From Hydrogenophaga sp. (lineage in GTDB: Bacteria; Pseudomonadota; Gammaproteobacteria; Burkholderiales; Burkholderiaceae_C), in assembly GCF_011772445.1 (NCBI RefSeq), contig NZ_WVZN01000026.1, positions 240,247-290,032 on the forward strand: DNA of 49,786 bases, written 5' to 3'. The position numbers were made by a program, and so were the translations under genes. Of the stretch, positions 25,058-36,756 are shown piece by piece; the first letter of the stretch is position 1; each line of letters begins with the position of its first letter. The notes below the pieces were generated by a model. That model saw nothing but the letters and a program-made list of their open reading frames with translations. It ran no database searches and was not told the origin of the DNA.

Positions 25058-26206
25058 ATGAGCCCCATGAACAGCCCCTTGCCAGGCCTCTTGTCCGACG
25101 AACCGCTGGCCTTGCTGGGCGGCCTCAGCCCGGCGCGTTTCATGCGCCGCCACTGGCAGAAGAAGCCCCTGCTGATCCGCCAGGCCATCGCGGATTTCCA
25201 GCCGCCGCTGGACCGCGGTGCCCTGTTCGATCTGGCCGGGCAGGAGGGCGTCGAGTCTCGGCTCATCGAACACGCGCGCGCGGGCTGGTCTCTGCGGCAA
25301 GGCCCGTTCGCGCGGCGCGCGCTGCCGCCGCAAAGCCGCCCGCGCTGGACCCTGCTGGTGCAGGGCGTGGACCTGCACCACGACGCCGCCCACGCGCTGT
25401 TGCAGCGCTTCCGCTTCGTGCCCGACGCGCGCCTGGACGACCTCATGGTCTCCTGGGCCAGTGAGGGCGGCGGCGTCGGGCCTCACTTCGACAGCTACGA
25501 CGTCTTCCTGCTGCAGGCCACGGGGCGGCGGCGCTGGCGCATCGGGCGCCAGAAGGACTTCAGCCTGCGGCCCGATGTGCCGCTCAAGATCCTGCAGCGC
25601 TTCGAACCCGAAGAAGAGTTCGTGCTGGAGCCCGGCGACATGCTCTACCTGCCGCCGCGCTGGGCACACGACGGCGAGGCCGTGGGCGGTGACTGCATGA
25701 CCTGCTCCATCGGCTTTCGCGCCCCGCAGCGCGGCGGCCTGGCCGGTGAGCTGCTGCAGCGCATGGCCGATGCGCTGGAGGACGACACGCTCTACCGCGA
25801 CCCGCAGCAGGCCGCCACCGCGCAGCCCGCGCGCCTGCCGGATGGCCTGCAGGCTTTTGCCGCGGATGCGTTGCAGCGCCTGCTGGGTGAACGCGACGCG
25901 CTGGCGCTGGCATTGGGCGAGGTGATGACCGAGCCCAAGCCGAACACCTGGTTCGACGAACCATCCGGGGCCTGGGCACCCGGCGCCTTGCGGCTCGACC
26001 GGCGCACGCGCATGATGTATGACGAGCGCCACGTGTTCATCAATGGCGAAGGCCTGCGTGCCGGTGGCGCCGACGCACGCCTCATGCGCCGCCTGGCCGA
26101 CCAGCGCCACCTGAACGCGGGCGATGTGAGGCGCGCCAGCGCCGACGCCTTGGCCGTGCTGGCCGACTGGTTCGAGGCCGGTTGGCTGCACCTGGAAGCG
26201 GAGTGA
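25058..26206 (+). CDS. roxA: ribosomal oxygenase (JmjC-cupin, YcfD/RoxA type)
   Basis: This 382-residue Fe(II)/2-oxoglutarate oxygenase has a JmjC cupin core with the iron-binding H-x-D (GPHFDSYDVFLLQ) and the distal His in LPPRWAHDGEA. The N-terminal block GGLSPARFMRRHWQKKPLLIRQAI is typical of the YcfD family, which hydroxylates an arginine of ribosomal protein L16 (uL16). The C-terminal part is the winged-helix and dimerisation region. The start is taken at the ATG at 25058; a second Met follows three codons later. Confidence 0.9.
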   Translation: MSPMNSPLPGLLSDEPLALLGGLSPARFMRRHWQKKPLLIRQAIADFQPPLDRGALFDLAGQEGVESRLIEHARAGWSLRQGPFARRALPPQSRPRWTLLVQGVDLHHDAAHALLQRFRFVPDARLDDLMVSWASEGGGVGPHFDSYDVFLLQATGRRRWRIGRQKDFSLRPDVPLKILQRFEPEEEFVLEPGDMLYLPPRWAHDGEAVGGDCMTCSIGFRAPQRGGLAGELLQRMADALEDDTLYRDPQQAATAQPARLPDGLQAFAADALQRLLGERDALALALGEVMTEPKPNTWFDEPSGAWAPGALRLDRRTRMMYDERHVFINGEGLRAGGADARLMRRLADQRHLNAGDVRRASADALAVLADWFEAGWLHLEAE

Positions 26207-26222
26207 AATCACAGGGGAGCCC

Positions 26223-26747
26223 ATGTCCGACGCCGAAGCCACCGACAGCGCCGAGCCCGTACCGCTGGCCTTGCCCGAGGGCCGGCTGGTCGGTCGCGTG
26301 GCGTTCACCGACGCGGTGCGCCAGGCGATCGGCGCGGCGGCCTCGCAGGGCTGGCCCATGCTCTGGCTGGTGGACGACGATTTTGCGGACTGGCCGCTCG
26401 GCGAGCGATCGGTGATTGCCGGCTTGAACGCCTGGGCCCGGCGCGGGCGGCAGATGCGTCTGCTGGCGCGCGACTTCACCGCGCTGCGTGCCCTGCACCC
26501 GCGCTTCGCGGCCTGGCGCACCACCTGGGCCCACATCGTCGAAGCCCACGGCGTCTCCCACGCATCGCCGCACGAACTGCCCAGTGTGATCTGGACCTCG
26601 AGCTGGACGCTGGAGCGGCTGGACCCGGTGCGCAGCAGCCTGGTGGCCAGCCACGCCGCGGAGCGCCGCGTGGCGCTGCATGAGCGCTTGGACGAGTGGT
26701 GGATGAAAGGGCGGCCGGCTTTCGCGCCGACCACCCTGGGGCTCTGA
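26223..26747 (+). CDS. conserved hypothetical protein next to roxA
   Basis: This 174-residue soluble protein starts 16 bp after roxA, after a GGGGAG ribosome-binding site, and is probably co-transcribed with it. Recognisable features are WLVDDDFADWPLGERSVIAGLNAWARRGRQMRLLARDFTAL and HPRFAAWRTTWAHIVEAHG. These resemble small proteins with a phospholipase-D-like fold known only as a DUF (possibly DUF7931), but I cannot confirm this. No signal peptide is present. Its stop overlaps a 12-bp palindrome (CTCTGATCAGAG, 26743-26754) shared with the convergent bamC stop. Confidence 0.7.
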   Translation: MSDAEATDSAEPVPLALPEGRLVGRVAFTDAVRQAIGAAASQGWPMLWLVDDDFADWPLGERSVIAGLNAWARRGRQMRLLARDFTALRALHPRFAAWRTTWAHIVEAHGVSHASPHELPSVIWTSSWTLERLDPVRSSLVASHAAERRVALHERLDEWWMKGRPAFAPTTLGL

Positions 26748-27857
26748 TCAGAGATCCGCGGCGAGCAACTGGACGATGCGCTGAGCGTTGGCCGAACCGT
26801 CGGGCTGGCCCTGAGCGTCGAGCACCGACACCGTGGTCACGTCGGCCTCGCTCTTGACGAGGATGCGGTAGCGCTGCGGCGTGGGCTGCTTGTCGTCGGC
26901 GCCGAACATGCGGGCGAAGAAGCCGGGCTTCTCGCCGGGCTTGGCCGGCTCCACGTAGCGCACGAAGTAGGTGCCTTCGCTGCGGTTGCGGTCTTCCACC
27001 GTGAAGCCGCTGCGGTCAAGCGACAGGCCCACGCGGCGCCAGGCACGGTCGAAGTTGTCGTTGAGCTGCAGGGCGGGGCGGTTGTTCACCGTGGTCACGC
27101 GCGCGGCCTGCGACTGCGCGGGCGCGGAGGCGGCCACCGCCTGGGCCTGGGTTTCGCTCACGCCGAGCTTGACCATCAGGCGGCGCAGGAATTCGGCTTC
27201 GAGCTCCGGGTCGGACGGGCGCGGCTGCCACGCGGTCTGGTTCTCACGCTGGTTGGCGTAGACCTCGACCATGCCGCGGTGGGTGATGTAGATCTCGGTG
27301 CCGCCGCTGGCGTTGCGCTCCAGGCGGGTGCGGAACTTGTCGTACTCGCCGGTGGAGTAGAGGCTGTCGAACAGGCGGCCGATGGTGCGGCGGATGATGT
27401 CCTGCGGCAGCTTGGCGCGGTTCTCGGCCCAGTCGGTTTCCATGATGCCCAGGGTTTCCTGGTCGGTCTCGAGCAGGAAGCCGTTCTCCTGCCAGAAGTC
27501 GCGGATGGGCCCCCAGAGCTGGCCGGCCGGGCGGTTGACCACCAGCCAGCGCTGCCCGCCGGCACGTTCGATGCGCACATCGCCCACCTCCACCGTGGCG
27601 GTGCCGCTGCCTTGCGCGGCGGCTGCATTGGCCTGACCGGCCTGGTAGCCGCTGGCCGTGACGGCCGAGCCCGGCACCACGTAGCGCGACTCGCGGCTGA
27701 GCTGCGTGAGGTCCGGCGGCACGTCCAGGCGCTTGCCTTCCTGCGCGGTCTTGTAGTCGATCTTGTCCTCTTTCAGGATGGAACAACCGGTGGCGAGCAG
27801 CGCGGCGCAGGCGATCAGGGCCAGGCGAGGAAATGGGCTCATGGAGGGACGGGGCAT
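26748..27857 (-). CDS. bamC: outer-membrane assembly lipoprotein BamC
   Basis: This 369-residue lipoprotein has an N-terminal signal ending in the lipobox LATGC (Cys25), then the low-complexity linker and two helix-grip domains of BamC (first QRWLVVNRPAGQLWGPIRDFWQENGF, second LQLNDNFDRAWRRVGLSLDRSGF). BamC is a non-essential subunit of the BAM complex that inserts beta-barrel proteins in the outer membrane. The motif DKIDYKT after the lipobox resembles the BamD-binding unstructured segment. Two ATGs (27857, 27842) both keep the signal peptide. It follows dapA, the classical dapA-bamC order. Confidence 0.93.
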   Translation of the reverse strand: MPRPSMSPFPRLALIACAALLATGCSILKEDKIDYKTAQEGKRLDVPPDLTQLSRESRYVVPGSAVTASGYQAGQANAAAAQGSGTATVEVGDVRIERAGGQRWLVVNRPAGQLWGPIRDFWQENGFLLETDQETLGIMETDWAENRAKLPQDIIRRTIGRLFDSLYSTGEYDKFRTRLERNASGGTEIYITHRGMVEVYANQRENQTAWQPRPSDPELEAEFLRRLMVKLGVSETQAQAVAASAPAQSQAARVTTVNNRPALQLNDNFDRAWRRVGLSLDRSGFTVEDRNRSEGTYFVRYVEPAKPGEKPGFFARMFGADDKQPTPQRYRILVKSEADVTTVSVLDAQGQPDGSANAQRIVQLLAADL

Positions 27858-27873
27858 CAGGAGTGGACGGGGA

Positions 27874-28761
27874 TCAGCTCAGCAGGCCGGACTCGCGCAG
27901 CGCGGACTCGACCTGCGGCACGAAGTGGCGAGACATGGGCGTGAGCGGCAGGCGCATGGTCTCGCCGCACAGGCCCAGGCGGGCCATGGCCCACTTGAGT
28001 GGAATGGGGTTGGATTCGCAGAACAGCTGCTTGTGCAGCGGCAGCAGGCGCTTCTGGATGGCCATGGCCGCCTTCGCATCGCCCGCGACAGCGGCCACGC
28101 ACAGTTCGTGCATGGCGCGCGGGGCGATGTTGGCGGTGACACTCACGTTGCCGTGGCCGCCGCAGAGCATGAGGGCCACGGCGGTGGGGTCGTCGCCGGA
28201 GTAGATGGCGAAATCGGCCGGCGCCTCGCGGATGAGCCACTGCGCGCGCTCGATGTTGCCGGTGGCTTCCTTGATGCCCACGATGCCCTTGACCTGGGTC
28301 AGGCGCAGGACGGTGTCGAGCTGCATGTCGGCCACGGTGCGGCCGGGCACGTTGTAGAGCACGATGGGCAGATCGCCCGTGGCTTCGGCGATGGCCTTGA
28401 AATGCTGGTACTGGCCCTCTTGCGTGGGCTTGTTGTAGTAGGGCACCACCTGCAGCTGGCAGTCGGCGCCGACGCCGCGCGCGAACTTCGCGAGGTTGAT
28501 GGCCTCGGCCGTGGAGTTGGCGCCGCAGCCGGCCATGATGGGCACGCGCTTGTTGGCCTGCTCGACCGAGACGCGGATGATCTCGCAGTGCTCTTCCACC
28601 GTGACGGTGGGCGATTCGCCCGTGGTGCCCACCACGCCGATGCAGTCGGTGCCTTCGGCGATGTGCCAATCCACCAGCTTTCGCAGGCCTGGGTAGTCGA
28701 CACTGCCGTCGGGATTGAAGGGGGTGGCCAGGGCCACGATGCTGCCGGTGATCATTTGCAT
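27874..28761 (-). CDS. dapA: 4-hydroxy-tetrahydrodipicolinate synthase
   Basis: This 295-residue TIM-barrel enzyme condenses pyruvate with aspartate semialdehyde in lysine and meso-diaminopimelate synthesis. Visible are GTTGESPTV (substrate-binding Thr pair), YNVPGRT with the catalytic Tyr, and GIKEATG with the Schiff-base Lys. Residues 1-5 (MQMIT) match the family, so the start is 28761 (or 28755). It precedes bamC by 16 bp. Confidence 0.96.
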   Translation of the reverse strand: MQMITGSIVALATPFNPDGSVDYPGLRKLVDWHIAEGTDCIGVVGTTGESPTVTVEEHCEIIRVSVEQANKRVPIMAGCGANSTAEAINLAKFARGVGADCQLQVVPYYNKPTQEGQYQHFKAIAEATGDLPIVLYNVPGRTVADMQLDTVLRLTQVKGIVGIKEATGNIERAQWLIREAPADFAIYSGDDPTAVALMLCGGHGNVSVTANIAPRAMHELCVAAVAGDAKAAMAIQKRLLPLHKQLFCESNPIPLKWAMARLGLCGETMRLPLTPMSRHFVPQVESALRESGLLS

Positions 28762-28830
28762 GGCGGATCGTTGTGTCAGCGGCCTCATGCGCGCGCTGGG
28801 CGCCCTCCGGGGGCGGATAAGCGGAGCATT

Positions 28831-29385
28831 CTACCCAGCGGCATCGAGCCGATGCCGGGGCGGCGATGCGCCGTCGGAGCGGGGTTCGCGCACCGCCACC
28901 AGGCGCTGCACGAAGCGGTCGGGGTCGCCGCAGAAGCCGTCCTCGTAGGCCACGGTGCGAAGACCGCTGGCGGCCGTCAGCAGTTCCCCGGGCTTGAGCA
29001 GAAAGTCGGGCCGCGAGGGCTTGCCGATGGTGGCGTGGTCGATGGCGAAGGTCTCGTAGATCAGCGCGCCGCCCTCGGCCACGCTGTCCACGATGGCGGG
29101 CAGCAGCGGGCGCCACAGGTAGTTCGTGACCACCACGCCCGCGAAGCGCTGGCCTTCGAAGGGCCAGGGGCCGTTCTCGATGTCGGCCGTCACGGCGCGG
29201 CCCAGGCCCTGGATGGCGGCGATGGCCTCGGGGTCCCGGTCCACGCCGGTGACGGAGTGGCCGCGCCCGGCGAACCAGCGCAGGTGCCGCCCGCGCCCGC
29301 AGGCCACGTCGAGCACCGCGCCGCCCTCGGGCACCAGGTGGGACCAGCGCCTCACCCAGGCCGAGGCCGCTTCGCTGCCGTGCAT
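28831..29385 (-). CDS. class I SAM-dependent methyltransferase
   Basis: This 184-residue protein has the SAM-binding motif I VLDVACGRGRHLRWFA, the acidic motif VTGVDRDPEA and the post-motif GGALIYETFA, similar to TehB-like small-molecule methyltransferases. The start ATG overlaps the stop of the 41-residue membrane protein (TGATG at 29383-29387), so it is translationally coupled. Its substrate is unknown; a link to the MFS substrate is possible since all three genes are coupled. Confidence 0.82.
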   Translation of the reverse strand: MHGSEAASAWVRRWSHLVPEGGAVLDVACGRGRHLRWFAGRGHSVTGVDRDPEAIAAIQGLGRAVTADIENGPWPFEGQRFAGVVVTNYLWRPLLPAIVDSVAEGGALIYETFAIDHATIGKPSRPDFLLKPGELLTAASGLRTVAYEDGFCGDPDRFVQRLVAVREPRSDGASPPRHRLDAAG

Positions 29386-29510
29386 CAGAAGCAACTCCAG
29401 ACCCGGTCGGCGAGGTCCACGAGGAAATCCGGGCGCTGGTACAGCGCGAACGTGACCAGCAGGGCCGCCACGGCGGCGACCCACGCGGCGGCACGTCCCA
29501 TCAGGCTCAT
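29385..29510 (-). CDS. 41-residue single-span membrane protein
   Basis: A short reading frame lies exactly between the MFS gene and the methyltransferase: its ATG overlaps the MFS stop (ATGA, 29507-29510) and its stop overlaps the next ATG (TGATG). The product has one hydrophobic helix (AAAWVAAVAALLVTFALY) followed by a charged tail (QRPDFLVDLADRVWSCF). The tight coupling on both sides is strong evidence that it is translated. Function is unknown; it could be an accessory subunit of the transporter. Confidence 0.7.
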   Translation of the reverse strand: MSLMGRAAAWVAAVAALLVTFALYQRPDFLVDLADRVWSCF

Positions 29511-30742
29511 GCGGGGGCCCCGACGCGCTGCGGCGCGCGCACGATCGGCGCCTCGCGCACCGGCAGGTTCACGATGGCCGCGAACACGCCCAGGGCAATG
29601 GCGATGTACCAGACGATGTCGTAGCTGCCGGTCTGGTCGTAGAGCAGGCCGCCCAGCCACACGCCCAGGAAACTGCCGATCTGGTGGCTGAAGAACACGA
29701 AGCCGCCCAGCATGGACAGGTGGGCCACACCGAAGATCTGCGCCACCGTGGCGTTGGTGGGCGGGATGGTGGACAGCCACAGCAGGCCCATCACCGACGA
29801 GAACACGTACACGCTCATGGGTGTGAGCGGCGCCCACAGGAACAGGGCAATGGCGACCGCGCGCGCCAGGTAGATGAAGGCCAGGATGTGGCGCTTGGCC
29901 ATGCGCTGCCCCAGCACGCCGGCCGCGTAGGTTCCGATGACGTTGAACAGGCCGATGAGCGCGAGCGCGTAGCTGGCCACCTGCGGCGACAGGCCGTTGT
30001 CCTTGAGGTAGCTGGGCATGTGCACCCCGATGAACACCACCTGGAAGCCGCAGACGAAGTAGCCCGCCATCAGCAACTGGAAGCTGCGGTACTGGAAGGC
30101 CTCGCGCAGCGCCTGGGCGATGGTCTGCTCGCGCTTGACCGGTGCGCTGCCGGAAAAGCCGGGTTCGCGCAGGCCCATGGCCAGCGGCGCGATCAGCAGC
30201 ACCGCCACGGCCAGCACCAGCAGCGCGTTCTGCCAGCCCAGGCCCTGGATCAGCCAGCCTTCGACCGGCACCATGAGGAACTGGCCGAAGGAGCCCGCGG
30301 CCGCGGCCACGCCCATGGCCCAGGAGCGGCGCTCGGCCGGGATGTTGCGCCCGATGACGCCGTAGATGACCGCGTAGGTCGTGCCTGCCTGGGCCGCGCC
30401 GATCAGCACGCCGGTGGTGAGCGCAAACGACAGGGTGGAGGTGGACAGCGCCATGCCCGCCAGTCCCAGGGCGTACAGCCCCGCGCACACCAGCAGCACG
30501 CGGAACGCGCCGAAGCGGTCGGCCGCCATGCCGGCGAAGATGCCGAACACGCCCCAGGCCAGGTTCTGCACCGCGAGCGCGAAAGCGAAGGTCTCGCGCG
30601 TCCAGCCCTGGGCCTGGGTGATGGGCTGCAGCCACAGGCCGAAGCCGTGGCGGATGCCCATGGACAGGGTGACGATCATGGCCCCGCAAAGCAGGACCTG
30701 GGTGGCGGAGAGGCGCGGAGCGCCGGGGGTGGCGGTGGTCAT
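29507..30742 (-). CDS. MFS transporter
   Basis: This 411-residue protein has 12 hydrophobic helices and resembles the oxalate/formate- and monocarboxylate-type MFS group (LSMGIRHGFGLWLQPIT near the start, GRNIPAERRSWAMG in the loop after helix 4). Proteins of this group carry small organic acids. It is the first gene of a coupled run with the 41-residue protein and the methyltransferase, and is divergent from parE (168 bp between starts). Confidence 0.88.
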   Translation of the reverse strand: MTTATPGAPRLSATQVLLCGAMIVTLSMGIRHGFGLWLQPITQAQGWTRETFAFALAVQNLAWGVFGIFAGMAADRFGAFRVLLVCAGLYALGLAGMALSTSTLSFALTTGVLIGAAQAGTTYAVIYGVIGRNIPAERRSWAMGVAAAAGSFGQFLMVPVEGWLIQGLGWQNALLVLAVAVLLIAPLAMGLREPGFSGSAPVKREQTIAQALREAFQYRSFQLLMAGYFVCGFQVVFIGVHMPSYLKDNGLSPQVASYALALIGLFNVIGTYAAGVLGQRMAKRHILAFIYLARAVAIALFLWAPLTPMSVYVFSSVMGLLWLSTIPPTNATVAQIFGVAHLSMLGGFVFFSHQIGSFLGVWLGGLLYDQTGSYDIVWYIAIALGVFAAIVNLPVREAPIVRAPQRVGAPA

Positions 30743-30896
30743 CGGCGGATTGTGCCGAAGGCCCGTTCGCCCCAGGCGTCGCGCGGGCGGCTCCCCCGAT
30801 TGAAATTTCTGCGTGTTTTTGTTGCGCCCGGAGCATCGGTTCGATGCCGTGGCGCAAAACCTGGGAATTCATCCAGTGGTTTGTCCCGGCCGCCCC

Positions 30897-30902
30897 TACA
30901 AT
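30897..30902 (+). promoter_or_regulatory. TACAAT -10 element immediately before parE
   Basis: TACAAT ends 8 nt before the parE ATG. The 12 bases TACAATCCGCGC recur on the minus strand before the Rieske gene. Initiation 6-8 nt downstream would place the transcript start near the ATG, giving a leaderless or near-leaderless mRNA; no Shine-Dalgarno is present, which agrees. No clear -35. Confidence 0.4.
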
Positions 30903-30910
30903 CCGCGCCC

Positions 30911-32877
30911 ATGGCAAGTACCCCCTCCACCTATTCCGAAGGCTCCATCCGCGTCCTCAAGGGGCTGGAGCCGGTCAAGCAGCGGCCGGGCATGTACACC
31001 CGCACCGACAACCCGCTGCACATCATTCAGGAAGTGCTGGACAACGCGGCCGACGAGGCCCTGGCGGGCTTCGGCAAGAAGATCCGGGTCACGCTGCACA
31101 CCGACGGTTCGGTCAGCGTGGAAGACGAAGGCCGGGGCATTCCCTTCGGCCTGCACCCCGAAGAAAACGCCCCGGTGGTCGAACTGGTGTTCACCCGCCT
31201 GCACGCCGGCGGCAAGTTCGACAAGGGCAAAGGCGGCGCGTACAGCTTCTCGGGCGGCCTGCACGGCGTGGGCGTGAGCGTGACCAACGCGCTGTCCAAA
31301 CGCCTGGAGGTGGTCAGCTACCGCGAGGGCCAGGCCGCGCGCCTGGTGTTCTCGGGCGGCGACGTGATCGAGCCGCTGGCCGTGGCGGCCCGCGGCGAGG
31401 GCGAGCGCAAGCAGGGCACCACCGTGCGTGCCTGGCCCGACGCGAAGTACTTCGAATCGGCCGCGCTGCCCATGAACGAGCTGGTGCACCTGCTGCGCAG
31501 CAAGGCCGTGCTGATGCCCGGCGTGACCATGCAGCTGGTGGTCGAGAAGACGAAGGAGACGCAGACCTGGCAGTACAAGGGCGGCCTGCGCGACTACCTG
31601 CAGCAGACGCTCACCGCCGACCCGGTGATCCCCATGTTCGAGGGCGAGGGCTTCGCCGAGGCCGGGCATGACAGCTTCGCCGAGGGCGAGGGCGCGTCCT
31701 GGTGCGTGGCCTTCACCGAGGACGGCGCCCCGGTGCGCGAGAGCTACGTCAACCTCATCCCCACCAGCGCGGGCGGCACGCACGACAGCGGCCTGCGCGA
31801 TGGCCTGTTCCAGGCGGTCAAGGGTTTCATCGAGCTGCACGCCCTGCTGCCCAAGGGTGTGAAGCTGCTGCCCGAGGACGTGTTCGCGCGCGCCAGCTAC
31901 GTGCTCAGCGCCAAGGTGCTCGACCCGCAGTTCCAGGGCCAGATCAAGGAGCGCCTGAACTCGCGCGACGCGGTGCGCCTCGTGTCGAACTACGTGCGGC
32001 CCGCGCTGGAGCTCTGGCTGAACCAGCACGTGGACTACGGCAAGAAGCTCGCCGAACTCGCCATCAAGGCCGCGCAGACGCGCCAGCGCGCGGGCCAGAA
32101 AGTGGAAAAGCGCAAGGGCAGCGGCGTGGCCGTGCTGCCGGGCAAGCTCACCGATTGCGAGAGCCGCGACCTCAGCCACAACGAGATCTTTCTGGTCGAG
32201 GGCGACTCGGCCGGCGGCAGCGCCAAGATGGGCCGCGACAAGGAATGCCAGGCCATCCTGCCCTTGCGCGGCAAGGTGCTCAACACCTGGGAGGTCGAGC
32301 GCGACCGACTCTTCGCCAACAACGAGATCCACGACATCGCGGTGGCGATCGGTGTCGATCCGCACGGCCCCAACGACGCGCCCGATCTGGGCGGCCTGCG
32401 CTATGGCAAGGTCTGCATCCTGTCGGACGCCGACGTGGATGGTTCGCACATCCAGGTGCTGCTGCTGACGCTGTTCTTCCGGCATTTCCCGAAGCTCATC
32501 GAGGCCGGCCATGTGTACGTGGCGCGCCCGCCGCTGTTTCGCGTGGACATCCCCGCGCGTGGCAAGAAGCCGGCGGCCAAGGTCTACGCGCTCGACGAGG
32601 GCGAGCTGCACGCCACCCTGGACAAGGCGTCCAAGGAAGGCGTACCGGCCGAGAAGTGCCAGGTGAGCCGCTTCAAAGGCCTGGGCGAGATGAGCGCCGA
32701 GCAGTTGTGGGACACCACGCTCAACCCCGACACGCGCCGCCTGCTGCCCGTTACCCTGGGCGCGCACGACTTCGCCACCACCGAGGCCCGCATCACCCAA
32801 CTCATGGGCAAGGGCGAAGCCGCGGCGCGGCGTGAACTCATGGAGCTTCACGGCGATGCCGTGGAGGTGGATATCTG

Positions 32878-32878
<1 letters not shown>
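30911..32878 (+). CDS. parE: DNA topoisomerase IV subunit B
   Basis: This 655-residue subunit is an ATPase of the GHKL type with [22 protein letters not shown] and [15 protein letters not shown], then the TOPRIM domain with [10 protein letters not shown] and the DADVDGSHI metal site, ending with the short C-terminal core. Length and absence of the long GyrB insertion identify ParE rather than GyrB, as does direct coupling to parC. ParE and ParC together unlink daughter chromosomes. The start ATG matches the family N-terminus ([18 protein letters not shown]). Confidence 0.95.
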
Positions 32879-35223
<2,345 letters not shown>

Positions 35224-35259
35224 GTCGCGCGGCTGCACCGGCAAGGCTCAGCGCTTCCG

Positions 35260-36405
35260 ATGGCCAGGCCACTCACGCTCGACGACCTGCGCCGCCACGC
35301 CATCGCGCGCAGCCTGTTCAATCCGCTGACGCTGCCTGCCGCGGTGCGCCGGCTGGGCTTCGTTCAGGCCGATCCGATGCGCGCCCCGGCGCGCGCGCAG
35401 GACCTCATCCTGTTCCAGCGCGTGCAGGGCTACCGCGCCGGCGACCTGGAGCGCCGCTACGAGCGTCTGGGGCTGGAGGAAGACGCCTTCGTCAACTACG
35501 GCTTCGTGCCGCGCGACATGCTGGCCCTGCTGCACCCGCGCACGCCTCGCCAGGCCTGGGACGAGGACACCATGCAACGCGCCAGGGCCGTGCTCGATTT
35601 CGTGCGCGAGCGCGGCCTGGCGCACCCGCGCGAGGTGGGTGAGGCCTTTGCCCACCATGGCCGCGTGGCTGGCTACTGGGGCGGCGACCTGAACGCCAGC
35701 ACGCGCCTGCTGGACCACATGCACTACCACGGCTGGTTGCGCGTGCGCCGGCGCGAGGGTGGCACGCGTGTGTACGAGGCCATGGTCCATGACGAGCAGG
35801 ACGACAGTCCCGCCGCTCGCCTGGCGCGGGCCCAGGCGCTGGTGGACACCATCGTGGCCCTGTACGCACCGCTGCCCTCGGCCAGCCTGGGCTACCTCGT
35901 CACGCTGCTGCGCTACGGCGCGCCGCACCTGGCGGTGGAAACGCGTGCCGTTGTGCAGGCGGCGCGCACGCGTTACGGCCACGCCGTGGTGGACGGCACC
36001 ACCTGGTTCTGGCCGGCGGACGAGAACCCCGCCTCGCGCCGCCACAAGCCGCACGAGGGCCTGCGCCTGCTGGCGCCCTTCGACCCCGTGGCCTGGGACC
36101 GGCGCCGCTTCGAGATGCTGTGGGGCTGGGCCTACCGCTTCGAGGCCTACGTGCCCGCGGCGCGCCGCACCATGGGCCACTACGCGTTGCCTTTGCTGTG
36201 GGGCGAGCAGATGTTGGGCTGGGCCAACTTGCGCTGGGAGCGCGCGCAGTTGCGGCACGAACTGGGCTTCATCGCCGGCCGCGCGCCGCGCGAGCCGGCG
36301 TTTCGGCGCGCGCTGGACGAGGAGTTGGCGCGCTTCGAGGTATTTCTGTCGGGATACGTGCAGGCTGGGGCACGCGCAGCGGGCCCGGACGCTACCTGTG
36401 ACTGA
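35260..36405 (+). CDS. YcaQ/AlkX-like winged-helix DNA glycosylase family protein
   Basis: This 381-residue protein belongs to the HTH_42/YcaQ family of monofunctional glycosylases that unhook interstrand crosslinks and bulky alkyl adducts. The catalytic Q-x-D is present as Gln36-Ala-Asp38 in FVQADPMRAPARAQDLILFQR. Three winged-helix repeats are expected; VFPRDMLALLHPRT-like and HPREVGEAFAHHG segments fit this. It begins 36 bp after parC and may share its transcript. The closest subfamily role is not certain. Confidence 0.8.
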   Translation: MARPLTLDDLRRHAIARSLFNPLTLPAAVRRLGFVQADPMRAPARAQDLILFQRVQGYRAGDLERRYERLGLEEDAFVNYGFVPRDMLALLHPRTPRQAWDEDTMQRARAVLDFVRERGLAHPREVGEAFAHHGRVAGYWGGDLNASTRLLDHMHYHGWLRVRRREGGTRVYEAMVHDEQDDSPAARLARAQALVDTIVALYAPLPSASLGYLVTLLRYGAPHLAVETRAVVQAARTRYGHAVVDGTTWFWPADENPASRRHKPHEGLRLLAPFDPVAWDRRRFEMLWGWAYRFEAYVPAARRTMGHYALPLLWGEQMLGWANLRWERAQLRHELGFIAGRAPREPAFRRALDEELARFEVFLSGYVQAGARAAGPDATCD

Positions 36406-36441
36406 AAACCGACCCTCGACCAAAACGAAGGTGACTGAAAA
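36398..36441 (+). repeat. 11-bp direct repeat at the edge of the toxin-antitoxin cassette
   Basis: GTGACTGAAAA at 36398-36408, which contains the glycosylase stop codon, is repeated at 36431-36441 next to the toxin-antitoxin terminator. This could be a trace of how the cassette was inserted, or chance. Confidence 0.4.
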
Positions 36442-36481
36442 AAAGTCGCGACTGTCTTGCCGTGGTGTTCAAGGCAGTCGC
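36438..36481 (-). terminator. terminator of the toxin-antitoxin operon
   Basis: On the minus strand a 12-bp stem with one mismatch (GCGACTGCCTTG paired with CAAGACAGTCGC) is followed by GAC and seven T. It overlaps the 3' end of the toxin gene; the stop codon lies within the stem. Confidence 0.75.
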
Positions 36482-36756
36482 TCTTGAGCATGGCGATACG
36501 CCGCTTCGCCGTCTCTACGGCCCACCGCCAAGACCATCACCGTGACGATCGTGTCGTCCACACGGTAGATCAGGCGGTAACCCACCTGCTTCAACTTGAT
36601 CTTGTAGCAATCGCGCATGCCATGCAGCGCGGCCGCCGGGACTCGAGGCTGTTCCAACCGTTGCGCGAGTTTGCGCTTTAGCGGCTCTCGTACGCTGCCA
36701 TCGAGCTGGCGCCATTCCTTGAGCGCCAACTCGTGAAAGCGCAACTCATAGCTCAT
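36469..36756 (-). CDS. RelE/ParE-superfamily toxin
   Basis: This 95-residue basic protein has the RelE/ParE fold pattern: MSYELRFHELALKEWRQLDGSVREPLKRKL, then MRDCYKIKLKQVGYRLIYRVDD and IVTVMVLAVGRRD. The Arg/Lys/Tyr-rich strands resemble RelE-type ribosome-dependent mRNA endonucleases more than ParE gyrase poisons. The ATG lies inside the end of the antitoxin gene (11-bp overlap), the usual coupled antitoxin-toxin order. Confidence 0.9.
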   Translation of the reverse strand: MSYELRFHELALKEWRQLDGSVREPLKRKLAQRLEQPRVPAAALHGMRDCYKIKLKQVGYRLIYRVDDTIVTVMVLAVGRRDGEAAYRHAQERLP

